A stretch of 64,000 bases of DNA from JAHBNG01 sp039028975 (GCA_039028975.1 JBCCHB010000034.1:1-64000); one strand, 5' to 3'. Positions 12,418-21,903 are shown, numbered from the stretch's first letter. A program made the numbers and translations. Notes: generated by a model from the letters alone, not told the origin.

Positions 12418-12821
12418 GAAGCGCAACGTCAATCAAAACATAGCATAAGGTTGTTCCAAGAAAATGGCTCTGTCAGGGACACGTGGTGCGTCCTGTTCGA
12501 AGGCTCAAGACAAGGGCGCGTGTACTGGCCTAGATGATTGTTCTACATGAGCATGTTTATTTCCTTGGATTAGGCGAAGCTCTTTTCTCGGGAGTCCTTT
12601 GGGCATGAGATGACAGGATCGATGTTTAGGTCTTATTTCCGTCGCGATTCTATACTGCGGTCGTTTTGAAAACAGGTGTTTTCCAAAGCTCTACCAGAGA
12701 GAGACCAAACACCTGTTTTCAAACGGAGCTGAGTATAGGTTACGTTTCAAGTGTCAGGAGACCACAATCGGAATGACATCGACCGTGCCGACTTTGGACC
12801 AACCGACTATGGACCAACCGA
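12418..12821. other. Gap with a family 1 repeat and a short tandem repeat
   Basis: No gene is seen. The gap separates convergent genes and holds a family 1 element at 12651-12737. At about 12786-12831 there is a threefold tandem of a 15-mer (GACCAACCGACTATG type). Confidence 0.5.
12651..12737 (+). repeat. Family 1 hairpin element, copy 1
   Basis: An 87-bp element from TATACTGCGGTC to GAGCTGAGTATA. The inner arms TTTGAAAACAGGTGTTT (12665-12681) and their exact complement (12707-12723) form a 17-bp perfect stem. One of nine copies in the window, all intergenic, with TATA at both ends. The TA boundaries suggest a mariner/IS630-type MITE. Confidence 0.85.
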
Positions 12822-13163
12822 CTACGGACCACCGGGCATTACCTCTAGCGATAAGAGTAAAAAGCTAAATGACTTCCCGTGGGCATCCAAATTGAGCGAG
12901 CTATTGACGCCCCCTTCCAACCCCCTTGTCATAACGAAGTTGAGAGCGTGCAGGTGGTCAATCTCATACCGCTGAATCCCGCCCTTGAAGAGTCCACCAA
13001 AACAATCTTTTAGCCGTTTAGCCGTGATCTGTATTTTGACGGTTTCATAATGTTCTGGCTCAAAAACAAAGAGCCCAATGCTTGAAATATTTCCCTTGTC
13101 ACCAGCACGGGCATGGGCAATTTGGCGTAGCGAAATTTTATGGAGTGGTGCAGATTGGTTCAT
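12822..13163 (-). CDS. AtuA-associated small protein
   Basis: The start is placed at the ATG at 13163 behind GGAGG, giving 113 residues. The protein matches the small domain that is often fused or adjacent to AtuA (acyclic terpene utilisation) proteins: HKISLRQIAHARAGDKGNIS at the start and ALNFVMTRGLEGGVNSSLNL towards the end. It lies 29 bp downstream of the AtuA-like gene on the same strand. The two probably act together, as in fused versions of the family. Its biochemical role is not known. Confidence 0.85.
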   Translation of the reverse strand: MNQSAPLHKISLRQIAHARAGDKGNISSIGLFVFEPEHYETVKIQITAKRLKDCFGGLFKGGIQRYEIDHLHALNFVMTRGLEGGVNSSLNLDAHGKSFSFLLLSLEVMPGGP

Positions 13164-13192
13164 TAGAACCTCCAAAGTGAAATGCGTACGGC

Positions 13193-14545
13193 TCAGGAGA
13201 TGACCTCAAAATGAGTCGAGATCTGTTCACGGGCGAGGAAAGCTGAATGGGTGACAACCGATGGTGTCAACCGCCCTCGAAAACCACCACCACCGGCTGG
13301 GCCACAGCAGAGTAATGATTCGACTTCCCACAACAACACCTCCCCAGCCTCTCTTTCTAACGAACGCAAAGCTACTCGGAGTCGCACATCTTCATGTGTC
13401 GACTGATATGGACTTGAGTCCTCTTTAGCACTTTTGTGTAGGGCTGTTCTGTGTAAAGCGTTCACACCTATCAGATCAACCCTCAAATCTTCTTCAATCT
13501 GGTGGACGTGCCTCATGCGTTCAGCAATAATTTGACCCGCTAATTGAGCGCGGTTGGCGGCTCCTGGTCCGGCGTAGGAGATTTCGCCTTCCGCGAGATA
13601 TCCGCCCTTAAAAGAGACGGTCACTTTGAGCCGTTCAGGACGTCGTTCTCCTCTTGCGCCAGAGATGGCCACGCGATCTGGAGCCTGTTGGCTGAGTTGG
13701 GCGGTAGAAAAATCGGCCACCACATCTGGTGTACTATAAGCAGATGGGTCATGGATTTCGTAAAGGAGCTGTTCTTTCACGGTTTGTAAGGTGACGCAAC
13801 CACCCGTATCGGGTAGTTTGGTGATTACGGCACTGCCATCCTCATGAACCTCAGCCAGCGGAAACCCCACGTAAGCTAAATCGGACACGTCTTTGAAGCC
13901 GGGATCAGCAAAATAACCACCAGTCACCTGGGCAGCGCATTCAAGGAGATGGCCAATGAGCGTTCCTGATCCTAGCCGTTGCCAATCATTGCTTGACCAG
14001 CCATAGCGATGTGCCATGGGGGCTAGAAAAAGTGACGGATCGGCCACTCGCCCCGTGATAATGATGTCCGCGCCCGCCACGAGTGCTGGGCAGATAGCAT
14101 CCATGCCAATATAGGCATTGGCCCCAATGAGCGGTTGGGGTAGGTCGCCAACCGTGCAGCCTAGCTCCAGTAACTCTGTCTGGTCATCAATCAGATGGGA
14201 AACGTCATCACCCGAGACCCATGCAACGTTCAAATTTGCTAAACCCAGTTCGGTCGCTATAGCTTTGGTTCGCTTGGCAGCAGCTTCTGGATTGGCCACG
14301 CCCATGTTGGTGATGACTTTTGTCTGATTCGCTTGGCAGAGAGGGAGTATGGCGCGGAAACGACGCGCCAACAGGGGATTGTAACCATTGTTAGGGTCCT
14401 GCATCCGGTCGCGGTGGCCAAAAGCCAAGGTGCGCTCGCCAATACACTCAAAGATAATATAGTCAAGGTTGCCTCTGGTGATTAGGTCTACAGCGGGGTC
14501 CAAGCGATCTGCCGAGAAGCCTGCACCGGTTCCGATTCTAAGCAT
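13193..14545 (-). CDS. AtuA (acyclic terpene utilization) family protein
   Basis: The 450-residue product belongs to the AtuA/DUF1446 family, with the N-terminal signature IGTGAGFSADRLDPAVDLI, then DYIIFECIGERTLAFG and ADIIITGRVADPSLFLAP. The founding member is needed for citronellol/geraniol breakdown in Pseudomonas. Most relatives sit in short-chain acyl-CoA or hydroxy-acid catabolic clusters, and here there are no geranyl-CoA carboxylase genes. It forms an operon with the small companion and is divergent from the sigma-BFN-ClpN gene, sharing a 109-bp intergenic region. Confidence 0.88.
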   Translation of the reverse strand: MLRIGTGAGFSADRLDPAVDLITRGNLDYIIFECIGERTLAFGHRDRMQDPNNGYNPLLARRFRAILPLCQANQTKVITNMGVANPEAAAKRTKAIATELGLANLNVAWVSGDDVSHLIDDQTELLELGCTVGDLPQPLIGANAYIGMDAICPALVAGADIIITGRVADPSLFLAPMAHRYGWSSNDWQRLGSGTLIGHLLECAAQVTGGYFADPGFKDVSDLAYVGFPLAEVHEDGSAVITKLPDTGGCVTLQTVKEQLLYEIHDPSAYSTPDVVADFSTAQLSQQAPDRVAISGARGERRPERLKVTVSFKGGYLAEGEISYAGPGAANRAQLAGQIIAERMRHVHQIEEDLRVDLIGVNALHRTALHKSAKEDSSPYQSTHEDVRLRVALRSLEREAGEVLLWEVESLLCCGPAGGGGFRGRLTPSVVTHSAFLAREQISTHFEVIS

Positions 14546-14654
14546 GGTATGTAATCCTTGACATGATTAAACAAGCTGGCTTGATACAACCTTTTCCGAC
14601 TATTCTACCACTATAATGCAGAGAGCGTAATTGGTGAATCTGAATTGAGTTTCT

Positions 14655-16289
14655 ATGAATAATCTGAACGACGCCCAACTGATAGAGATGGTTCGAGCTG
14701 GAAACCGAGATGCTTTTGGCATTCTTTTTGAGCGCTATTTGCCTATGGCCCAAAATATTGCCCAAAATATGATTCATGATCGGGCTACTGCCGAAGATAT
14801 CGCGCAAGAGGCCATGTTGCAAGCTTATCTTTCGTTAAAGAGCTTAAAGGATCCGACACGCTATGGGAGCTGGCTTCACGGGATTGTACGAAATGTCAGT
14901 CACAGCCATCTTCGCCTTCAGAGCAAATGGGGCATCGTGGGCGGCGAGGAGTGGCAGGCATGGGATCCAGATAGATTACCCGGATCGTTGCACAATCATT
15001 TTGATTCAGATCCGGCGTATCTACTTGAGCAACGATTGCATCGAGCAGAGATTCAGCAGGCCATTGCACAGCTTGCACCCAAGAGGCAGGAGGCAGCCAC
15101 TCTCTTTTATCTAGAGCAGTTGAGCATTCGTGAGATTGCTCAAAAGTTGAAGGCGTCGGAGACAGCTATCAAAAGTCGGTTATTTCAGGCGAGGAAGGAA
15201 TTGCGGATTCAGCTTGTACCTCTCTTTGGTGATCAGAGTGAGCGAATGGGCAGTAGGTTAGCAGGCAGCACGTTAGGTGATAATAGGTTGGCTGACGGAG
15301 AGCCAACCAGCAACAAAAGGAAGCATAAGATGATTAAAATTGATTCAGTTCATGCATTTGAGCAGGGTGACGATAAATATGCCATTGTCTGTTTTGTGGC
15401 CAAGAAGCCCTTACGTTATTTGGAGATGTGGGTTGGCCTAGAAACGGGACATACCCTAGAGGCGATCTTGAATGGCGAATCCTTTACTCGGCCCATGACT
15501 CACCACACTATGGCTCAAATGCTGGACTTAGTCGACGCTGAGGTCAGTAAGGTGGAGGTAAACGCGCTCAAAGAGACAACCTTCTATGGCGTTATTCACT
15601 TAGAGAGCAATGGCTTGACGAAACAACTGGATACTCGCCCAAGCGATGCTGTCACGCTAGCGCTGATCGCTGGCGCGCCTATCTATGTGGCAGATGCGGT
15701 GATGACAAAGAGCGGTCATGACTTACCTACGCCCTTTGACGAAGCTGGATGGCTAGCAGCGCTCAAATCAAAGCACCGCGAACAGGTTCAACTATTAGCA
15801 AAATGGCAAGAGGCTCTTTCGACGGATGGCGCAACGCTTACAAAACGAGCTAAAGAAGTTTGTACTAGAATGATGGCTGAGGCGGGACGATACGAGCACC
15901 ATTACGTTGGCACCGAGCATTTGCTATTGGGCTTAGCTTCCGAAAAGCAGAGTATTTCTGGAAAAGTTCTAACAGAGCTGGATGTCTCCTATGATTCCGT
16001 CGAAGCGTTGATGGACAAACTTGTTGGGCGCAGCGAACATCCTCCTGCAACTGCTCTGGGAATCGTTCCTCGGGTTGCCAACGTCTTTGAACTGGCTGAA
16101 AAGGAGCGAGCCAGAATGGGCCATACCTATTTGGGGACAGAGCATTTACTATTGGGCATTATTGCAGAGGGGGATACCGAAAGCAGTGACAAGAAAGGCA
16201 TGGCGTTGCGCTTCTTGAATGAACTGAGTGTGGACGTTGATGACGTTAGGCAGAAGGTCTTGGATGCCATGTCCCACGGTGGAAAGTAA
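14655..16289 (+). CDS. ECF sigma factor-bifunctional nuclease-ClpN fusion
   Basis: The 544-residue frame joins three modules. Residues 1-190 are an ECF sigma-70 factor: region 2 (AGNRDAFGILFERYLPMAQN, AEDIAQEAMLQAYL) and region 4 (ATLFYLEQLSIREIAQKLKA, AIKSRLFQARKEL). Residues 226-355 are a bifunctional nuclease (BFN/DUF151) domain (LKETTFYGVIHLE, TRPSDAVTLALIAGAPIYVA). Residues about 385-540 hold two Clp N repeats, each with the YLGTEHLLLG-type motif. M226 has an AAAGGAAG ribosome-like site 6 bases upstream, so a BFN-ClpN protein may also be made by internal initiation. No anti-sigma factor is adjacent. The fusion suggests stress-linked control through substrate or protease binding; this is inference. 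Confidence 0.88.
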   Translation: MNNLNDAQLIEMVRAGNRDAFGILFERYLPMAQNIAQNMIHDRATAEDIAQEAMLQAYLSLKSLKDPTRYGSWLHGIVRNVSHSHLRLQSKWGIVGGEEWQAWDPDRLPGSLHNHFDSDPAYLLEQRLHRAEIQQAIAQLAPKRQEAATLFYLEQLSIREIAQKLKASETAIKSRLFQARKELRIQLVPLFGDQSERMGSRLAGSTLGDNRLADGEPTSNKRKHKMIKIDSVHAFEQGDDKYAIVCFVAKKPLRYLEMWVGLETGHTLEAILNGESFTRPMTHHTMAQMLDLVDAEVSKVEVNALKETTFYGVIHLESNGLTKQLDTRPSDAVTLALIAGAPIYVADAVMTKSGHDLPTPFDEAGWLAALKSKHREQVQLLAKWQEALSTDGATLTKRAKEVCTRMMAEAGRYEHHYVGTEHLLLGLASEKQSISGKVLTELDVSYDSVEALMDKLVGRSEHPPATALGIVPRVANVFELAEKERARMGHTYLGTEHLLLGIIAEGDTESSDKKGMALRFLNELSVDVDDVRQKVLDAMSHGGK

Positions 16290-16656
16290 TTAGATAATGT
16301 CATTAAGTTTATAGAGGCTGCGATGCACGGTGTTCTAAATCTTCGTTCTTGTAGCCAGAATGCTCACTGTGCGTTGCAGGTGAAACCGCTTATGCAACAT
16401 TGAGCAATTCGATCAACATGCGCAAGATTCCGGTGGATATTGAGGTAATGATTCCCGAGGTGTCATCCGCTTTACTGACCAACCCAGAAGTGAGCTATAT
16501 TCATGTGAGGTCAGCATCGAATAATTGCTATCAATGCAGAATTGAGTGATTGAGATGAGGACGTGATAAAGATGAATAAGATGAGGACGTGATGAAGGTG
16601 AGAAAACTCTCTTGCATACGCACACCATCTCAATCATCTTGTCACCTCAATCATCT
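16290..16656. other. Intergenic region with short direct repeats
   Basis: There is no supported gene between the convergent sigma fusion and cupin genes. At about 16553-16608 the phrase AGATGAGGACGTGAT occurs twice within a purine-rich stretch, followed by a partly complementary CAATCATCTT repeat, so a weak hairpin can form. It may serve as a terminator for either gene. Confidence 0.4.
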
Positions 16657-17262
16657 TCACGCGTTATACATCTTCTCTAGCATCTGCGCGTTCAATTCTT
16701 CAAAATTATCTGGCTTCTGCATACGACCATCATCATCTGCCTCAAAGCCCATCTCTCGCGCTCTTCGAATAACCGATGGTGCCCAGTAGGGATCTTTGCC
16801 TTCAAAGACGGTGTGCTGTTCTAGGACAGCAAAGCACCAAGCTGGTTCAGAATCAATATTCTCAAATCCGCGCCATAGCCCTGGAGGAAAAGAGATCAGA
16901 TCCCACTTCTCCAAAAAGACTTCACCTTCTGGCTCGGCTTCAGGGTCATTGCCCCAATAGAAGCGCCACTTACCCTCCAATGGCAAAAATAACTCCACAT
17001 AATCGTGAGTATGATAAGCCGGTCCGTTGCCATCGGGCATGGCCTTGAACATACCGATCTGAAACTTATGGGGCTGCTTGATCATGGTCTCAAAGTCTGG
17101 GTTCTCCGCCGCAGTATCGCCAATGACGGCATAATTGAGGCGGTGGTGTCCCTCCTGTAAACTATCAATAAACATGAGTGGAATGGCCATTTCTTTGGTA
17201 TAGTCTCCAAAGCGGACAACTCGACTCAGCATTTCTTCATTAGAGATGAGGGGATGATTCAT
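16657..17262 (-). CDS. Cupin-domain protein (paralogue A)
   Basis: A 201-residue single-cupin protein. The metal-binding motif is GPAYHTHDYVELFLPLEGKW, with two His and a Glu, and the second motif is PPGLWRGFENID. The N-terminus (RVVRFGDY, MFIDSLQEGHHRLNYAVIGD) is nearly the same as that of the cupin at 26321-26947. Such proteins may be metal-dependent isomerases, dioxygenases or sugar-binding proteins; activity cannot be assigned. It is the last gene of the minus-strand set that begins at 21597. Its duplication within one island suggests specificity for related compounds. Confidence 0.88.
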   Translation of the reverse strand: MNHPLISNEEMLSRVVRFGDYTKEMAIPLMFIDSLQEGHHRLNYAVIGDTAAENPDFETMIKQPHKFQIGMFKAMPDGNGPAYHTHDYVELFLPLEGKWRFYWGNDPEAEPEGEVFLEKWDLISFPPGLWRGFENIDSEPAWCFAVLEQHTVFEGKDPYWAPSVIRRAREMGFEADDDGRMQKPDNFEELNAQMLEKMYNA

Positions 17263-17305
17263 CTGAATAAACTCCTAAAAATGGTTTGTGGTACGTGAAT
17301 AGAAT

Positions 17306-18904
17306 TCATGGTCCTTCAAAAGCTCTGATTTCTTGAATGCAATCAGAATCTGGTTCGGCATCCAAAGCGTTGTAAAAATCTACAATGATCTGCATGACAC
17401 AGTCACCATCACTTGATACGGAGTGGCCGCCGCGCGGGATCTTTAGATAGAGGTGATTTGTGAGCGTCTCACTGGCCAACCTAGCCCAAGACGGTGGTGT
17501 AACCGGATCCAATTCACCAGCAAGAAGCAGGGTAGGAATATCGCTCTCTACTGGCATGTTCTCGACTTTCGCTGCTTCGCCTGCTCCCCAGATGGCACAC
17601 GCTGCGTAAAACTCATCCAGATCGGCCAAAAGCGGCTCTGCTAGCTGGTCTGGGTACCCTTCCATCAGAGATTGGGCCGCAGAAGGTGAACCAAAAGGCG
17701 CTTCCTCGCGGCACTCTACTGAGTAGAACATACCTTGTGAATCCTCTAGATCCTCAACATCGTCTTGTCTCGGGGATTGATGTTGGCGGGATCGATGAGA
17801 CGTTGTTCGACGAGCTTCTTCTTCTGACAGCTCCAGCCAAATATCATGGTTGTCGAAAGCTGCCTCGCTAATGGCTAGCGGCAACACTGGAATCGTCTCG
17901 CTGTCATATAAGGATGAAACCAGGGCACTAACTAGATCTTCACCTGTGACAAATCCATCTTCCAACTCCAGCGGCTCATCGTTGAGTATATCGATAGCAG
18001 TATAGAGATCCTGCTCCAGTTCGGGGTACCAATGACGACAGTCAACATCTGCTTGACAGGCGCGCAGCAAAGCCAAAATCGCGTCCGCCTGGGTTTGGGG
18101 TGACACAGTATACGCGTCAACATTCAGTGGGTAGACGGAATCCAGAACCACACTGCGTACACCAGTCGGATAATCCCGCATAACAGTCAAAGCCAGCCGA
18201 GTACCATAGGAGATGCCAAAGAGATTCCATGTCTCGATGCCCAATGCCACACGTAAGTCTTCAACATCGGCAGCACTGGCAGCACTGTTATACGCCGTTA
18301 GGTCCACACCTAATTGGCGTAAGCGATTCCGACAGGTTTCTACAGCTTCAATCTTCAAGACGCCCTCTGGCGCTTCACCCGCTTCAACTGCATCTGTCTC
18401 TGGGCAATCCAAATTGGGCCAGGAAAAACCAGTCCCGCGTTGGTCAAAGAGGATAATTTCTCGTTCTTCACGCAAAGGAGATTCAAGCCAATCATCAATA
18501 CCCAAAAGCGCGCTCCCGCCGGGGCCACCTTCCAAGTAGAGAACTGGATCAGGTCGAGGGGCATCACGATGGCTTGGGATAATGGCGACAGCGATTTCAA
18601 CCGTCAAGCCATCCACTTTTGTTCGATCTTCGGCCACAAGAAGGTAACCACATATGACAGATTCGTTATCCATGCTCTCAAAAGGACACTCATCTTCAAA
18701 AAACGCACCAGGCATCTCCTCAGATAATGGTGCAACCACATCTTCGTCTGCCTCGTTACCCAAAGACTGGCCTACTGCATCATTCATAGACGAATTGTTC
18801 TCTTCCTGGGAAGGAAAAGACGGTACACCGCACCCAACTATGCTAAAACCTAGTAGCAAACTGAGCACGGGCCATAAACAAGTAAAATTTTTCATCGAGA
18901 TCAT
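17306..18904 (-). CDS. Secreted alpha/beta hydrolase lipoprotein (tripeptidyl aminopeptidase-like)
   Basis: The 532-residue product starts with a lipoprotein signal: a hydrophobic run and a lipobox ending IVGCG at about residues 22-26. An acidic linker follows, then an S33-type alpha/beta hydrolase fold: YLEGGPGGSALLGI oxyanion region, DQRGTGFSWP, nucleophile elbow GISYGTRLAL, acid LLAGELDPVTPP and histidine PRGGHSVSSD. The C-terminal TAP-like lid is present. Such enzymes release N-terminal peptides or hydrolyse esters outside the cell. Its ATG overlaps the SDR stop codon (TAATG), which shows coupled translation with the catabolic operon. Confidence 0.88.
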   Translation of the reverse strand: MISMKNFTCLWPVLSLLLGFSIVGCGVPSFPSQEENNSSMNDAVGQSLGNEADEDVVAPLSEEMPGAFFEDECPFESMDNESVICGYLLVAEDRTKVDGLTVEIAVAIIPSHRDAPRPDPVLYLEGGPGGSALLGIDDWLESPLREEREIILFDQRGTGFSWPNLDCPETDAVEAGEAPEGVLKIEAVETCRNRLRQLGVDLTAYNSAASAADVEDLRVALGIETWNLFGISYGTRLALTVMRDYPTGVRSVVLDSVYPLNVDAYTVSPQTQADAILALLRACQADVDCRHWYPELEQDLYTAIDILNDEPLELEDGFVTGEDLVSALVSSLYDSETIPVLPLAISEAAFDNHDIWLELSEEEARRTTSHRSRQHQSPRQDDVEDLEDSQGMFYSVECREEAPFGSPSAAQSLMEGYPDQLAEPLLADLDEFYAACAIWGAGEAAKVENMPVESDIPTLLLAGELDPVTPPSWARLASETLTNHLYLKIPRGGHSVSSDGDCVMQIIVDFYNALDAEPDSDCIQEIRAFEGP

Positions 18905-19659
18905 TATAGTAATGGCCTTCCCCCATCTACAGGTATAACGCAGCCTGTAGAGAAGGTCAACTGGGTCGTAACTGCCAGCACAGCAGCGGCCACATCCTCT
19001 GGTTGAGCAATGCGATTGAGGGGTGTTTTGCTAATCTGCTCCTGAATGTACTCCTGGGGGAAGCGAGACGCATACTCACCCCAAACCCAACCCGGTGAGA
19101 TGGCCACGATACGAATCTTAGGGGCTAATGCCCGAGCCAACGATTTTGTCATGGTATTGATGGCCGCTTTGGAGGCGCAATACATCACGTTGCTGCCCAC
19201 GCCCGTATCGCCCGCAATGGATGAAATGTTTACTACTGTGCCACCTTCATTGTTTTCCAGTAGACGCCGAAAGGCACGAACGCAGGCAAAGGTGCCACGC
19301 ACGTTGGTCTGCAAAATATGGTCGATGGTGTCGTCATCCAGGCCATCTAGATCATCATGGGCAACGGGCTTGGTTACACCGGCGTTGTTGACGAGGAGAT
19401 CCAGGGTGCCGTAGACGTCCATAATTTGCTCTGCCATCTGGTCTAAATTCGCTTTGTCCTTGACCGAGCCTTGGATAACCATGTGGCCGATGCCATCCAG
19501 ACTGTCTAATGTGGCCTGGGCTTTCTCCATATTGCTATTATAGTTGATGACAACGGTAGCACCTGCCGCCGCCAGTGCTCTACAGATGGCAGAACCGATG
19601 CCTCCGCCGCCGCCAGTTATAAGAGCAACTTGATTGGTCATTGGTTTTTGTATGGTCAT
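18904..19659 (-). CDS. Short-chain dehydrogenase/reductase
   Basis: A classical SDR of 251 residues: TGGGGGIGSAIC cofactor loop near residue 15, NNAGV, catalytic Ser in VVNISSIAG, Tyr-x-x-x-Lys in MYCASKAAINT, and SPGWVWGEY. It probably oxidises or reduces a hydroxyl or keto group with NAD(P). It is 2 bp from the upstream BKACE gene and overlaps the downstream hydrolase, so it is firmly within the operon. A later ATG at 19641 (MTNQVALITG) is an alternative start. The substrate is unknown. Confidence 0.92.
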   Translation of the reverse strand: MTIQKPMTNQVALITGGGGGIGSAICRALAAAGATVVINYNSNMEKAQATLDSLDGIGHMVIQGSVKDKANLDQMAEQIMDVYGTLDLLVNNAGVTKPVAHDDLDGLDDDTIDHILQTNVRGTFACVRAFRRLLENNEGGTVVNISSIAGDTGVGSNVMYCASKAAINTMTKSLARALAPKIRIVAISPGWVWGEYASRFPQEYIQEQISKTPLNRIAQPEDVAAAVLAVTTQLTFSTGCVIPVDGGRPLL

Positions 19660-19661
19660 GT

Positions 19662-20384
19662 TTATTCGTCTTTACTCATCTCGATAATTGCAGCACGCAC
19701 AAGCTCTTCGTTGCTTTGAGCCATACGTCCGCCGGGAAGGGTTGCTGTGTCCTCAAACCCGATACGCGTGTCATACTCACGTTTGGCGGCTAGGCGAACC
19801 ATTGGCCAAGTTGTTGCATCCAAGCCATGTAGCAGTCGGGGTATGGTTGGGGCCGTCGTATCCAAAATGGATTCTATGGCTGCGACGGTTGCTGTCGCAG
19901 CCTCTACAGTCGTTTCGTTGGGTTCGAGCAGAATGCGGATACAGCTCTCTCGCTCTGACCATCGGCTAAATTTCTCAGCGGCAGCAAAATCAAACAAACC
20001 CGCTTCGATAGCTACTCCTTTTTGCCATAGGGTCCTGGCGACCTCCTCAAATCCATCTTCATGAAGATTGAGTGAAACGAAATCAGGGGTAACATCCCAC
20101 GCCTCTATCATCTGTAGACGTTCCGCTAGGTTGGGAACGATCCACTCACCTGTGCTGAGCCCGACAGGAATATCGGGACATTTGGCGCGCACTGCATTGA
20201 GAAAGCGCGTAACATCGACAGGGTGTAGGCTCTCTGCGCCATTGGTATGCCAAACATGCACATGGATAGCCTCCGCTCCTGCCGCAATAGAACGCTGGCT
20301 CTCGGTAGCGGCTTGTTCTGCGTTAAACGGCAAACGAGGATGAAAGTCGCTGTTCCGCATCCCATTGATTGCTGCTTTGATCAT
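19662..20384 (-). CDS. BKACE (beta-keto acid cleavage enzyme) family protein
   Basis: The 240-residue product is a short member of the DUF849/3-keto-5-aminohexanoate cleavage family. It has the N-terminal INGMRNSDFHPRLPFNAEQ, the zinc ligand motif AEAIHVHVW and later LLHGLDATTWPM and RIGFEDTATLPGG. Known members condense a beta-keto acid with acetyl-CoA, giving acetoacetate and a new acyl-CoA. It is about 30-50 residues shorter than typical members, so the substrate pocket may differ. The neighbouring SDR and the HisD-like dehydrogenase could supply a beta-keto acid; this is inference. Confidence 0.85.
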   Translation of the reverse strand: MIKAAINGMRNSDFHPRLPFNAEQAATESQRSIAAGAEAIHVHVWHTNGAESLHPVDVTRFLNAVRAKCPDIPVGLSTGEWIVPNLAERLQMIEAWDVTPDFVSLNLHEDGFEEVARTLWQKGVAIEAGLFDFAAAEKFSRWSERESCIRILLEPNETTVEAATATVAAIESILDTTAPTIPRLLHGLDATTWPMVRLAAKREYDTRIGFEDTATLPGGRMAQSNEELVRAAIIEMSKDE

Positions 20385-20463
20385 GGTAAATTGTTTCCAG
20401 TAGTAGGTTCAAACGTACAATCTAGACTGTACATTTCGTGCTACCCTTCGCAATGACCTAATC

Positions 20464-21597
20464 TTACCTCGGCCACGTAATCTGCTTAAGCAGCGCAAAC
20501 TCATCAAAGCAGCTCCATTCCCGCACAAACAATCCATTTTCAATCTCCTGATGGGTAATCCCCATAAGGAACGTCGGATTTCCGGTCGGCTCCCCATACC
20601 AGCCAGGCCCATCATGGGTACCTTGGATGTGCCAACGAGTGGCGACCCGGCCCTTCTGCATATTACCCAAATAACAGATGTGGTCGACTGTTAGCGCTAG
20701 ATCGGAGAAGGCACCCATGCGAGCTAGGATCCATGCCATATAGTCGCCCCGACCGTAGAGTTTGCGATAGGGTGGCACAAAGGCCATATAGTTAGGTACA
20801 TAGTATTCTTGCAGCTTATTGAGGAGTCGCCAATTCCAGATCTCATGAAAAGCCCTTCTTACAAACCCTTCCACATCGTTTTCATCAACGGATTGGGGGG
20901 GATCCTCAGGCTGCATTTGGCCTCGCAGCCGCCCACTTTCGCCAGGTATATCAGGGATGGGTGGCGTCTGGCCACTATCTATCATCTTTTGGATCATAGC
21001 GTGAGCGAGTTGGTGAGGGTCGTACCCCAACTGGTTTACCAGCGCCAATTCATCCCGACAGATCCACTCTTCCACCACCCGATTCTCGTTGACCAAACAA
21101 TGAGCAACCCCATAACGCTGAACTCGACGACCTGTTGGTGGACCATAGATACTGTATCCTGTATTGCGCCCTAACCAAGAGATACGATGAGACGAATGAT
21201 AGCCATCCACATCGTTGCCACTCCAAATCACATCATCTGCAATGAGGCGAACATCGGGAAATGCATTCATTGTCTTAAGAGAATCGGCGATGACTCGATC
21301 CCGTCCATAAACCGTGCCGTCCGTTGTGTGGATGGCAATATTGTGACCATAGTGGGTGTAGATCAACCCCACTCCCCGCTCTTCCCAAATCTTGTGAGTG
21401 CAACGGACAATATAGTCCACAATGTCTACATAATCTTCATCGAATCCCGTCATGGGCTGTCGCTTTTGGGTGCCAGGAGCCATCAGCTTAGAGATGTCTG
21501 TATATGGGACAGATGCAATTTCGACATCTGTAGTCGGATTATTCTTTGCTAGAGAATTTTCATCTCTAGTTCGCTTGCCGTCTTCTTTTGTCGACAT
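20464..21597 (-). CDS. Double NTF2-like (SnoaL-type) protein, paralogue A
   Basis: The 377-residue protein contains two SnoaL/NTF2-like folds. The first is near residues 50-190 (VRCTHKIWEERGVGLIYTHY, DDVIWSGNDVDGYHSSHRI, RVVEEWICRDELALVNQLG). The second is near 225-375 (VRRAFHEIWNWRLLNKLQEY, RVATRWHIQGTH, EWSCFDEFALLKQI). It is clearly related to the 24474-25472 product. Single SnoaL proteins include polyketide cyclases and hydratases, while double ones are mostly uncharacterised. It is the first gene of the operon running to the cupin at 16657, after a 306-bp leader with a large inverted repeat. Confidence 0.8.
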   Translation of the reverse strand: MSTKEDGKRTRDENSLAKNNPTTDVEIASVPYTDISKLMAPGTQKRQPMTGFDEDYVDIVDYIVRCTHKIWEERGVGLIYTHYGHNIAIHTTDGTVYGRDRVIADSLKTMNAFPDVRLIADDVIWSGNDVDGYHSSHRISWLGRNTGYSIYGPPTGRRVQRYGVAHCLVNENRVVEEWICRDELALVNQLGYDPHQLAHAMIQKMIDSGQTPPIPDIPGESGRLRGQMQPEDPPQSVDENDVEGFVRRAFHEIWNWRLLNKLQEYYVPNYMAFVPPYRKLYGRGDYMAWILARMGAFSDLALTVDHICYLGNMQKGRVATRWHIQGTHDGPGWYGEPTGNPTFLMGITHQEIENGLFVREWSCFDEFALLKQITWPR

Positions 21598-21645
21598 GGC
21601 ATGTTTACCTCTTGTGTATTTTTATCGTTTTAAGGAATGAGCCAT

Positions 21646-21829
21646 AAATAACCTGAGCATTTCAATTGGGTTTGGCCTCATCAAATGACTAGGGGCTCAA
21701 CCGGATCTCAGGTGGTTGACAAGAGGTGCGTCGCACTGGTTGGAAGAGTCATCTAGTGTGAGCAAGCCTCAAACCAGTGCGACGCACCTCTGACCACACG
21801 AATTCCAGAAGACCCTGACCAGGTTATTT
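21646..21829. repeat. Nested inverted-repeat element
   Basis: A 184-bp region bounded by AAATAACCTG (21646-21655) and its exact complement (21820-21829), with near-matches extending to 14 bases. Inside it a perfect 20-bp pair, AGAGGTGCGTCGCACTGGTT (21722-21741) and complement (21772-21791), flanks a 30-base loop. No second copy was seen in the window. It fills most of the 21598-21903 gap between the LacI-type gene and the operon headed by the double NTF2-like gene. It may be a single MITE or a strong terminator; no other gene is seen in the gap. Confidence 0.75.
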
Positions 21830-21903
21830 CATTCCTATTCCTAAATTATCCAAGTTCGACTTTCATCTTCTGTGCTGTAGCCCGTTGAAGGTTTAACTAC
21901 TGA

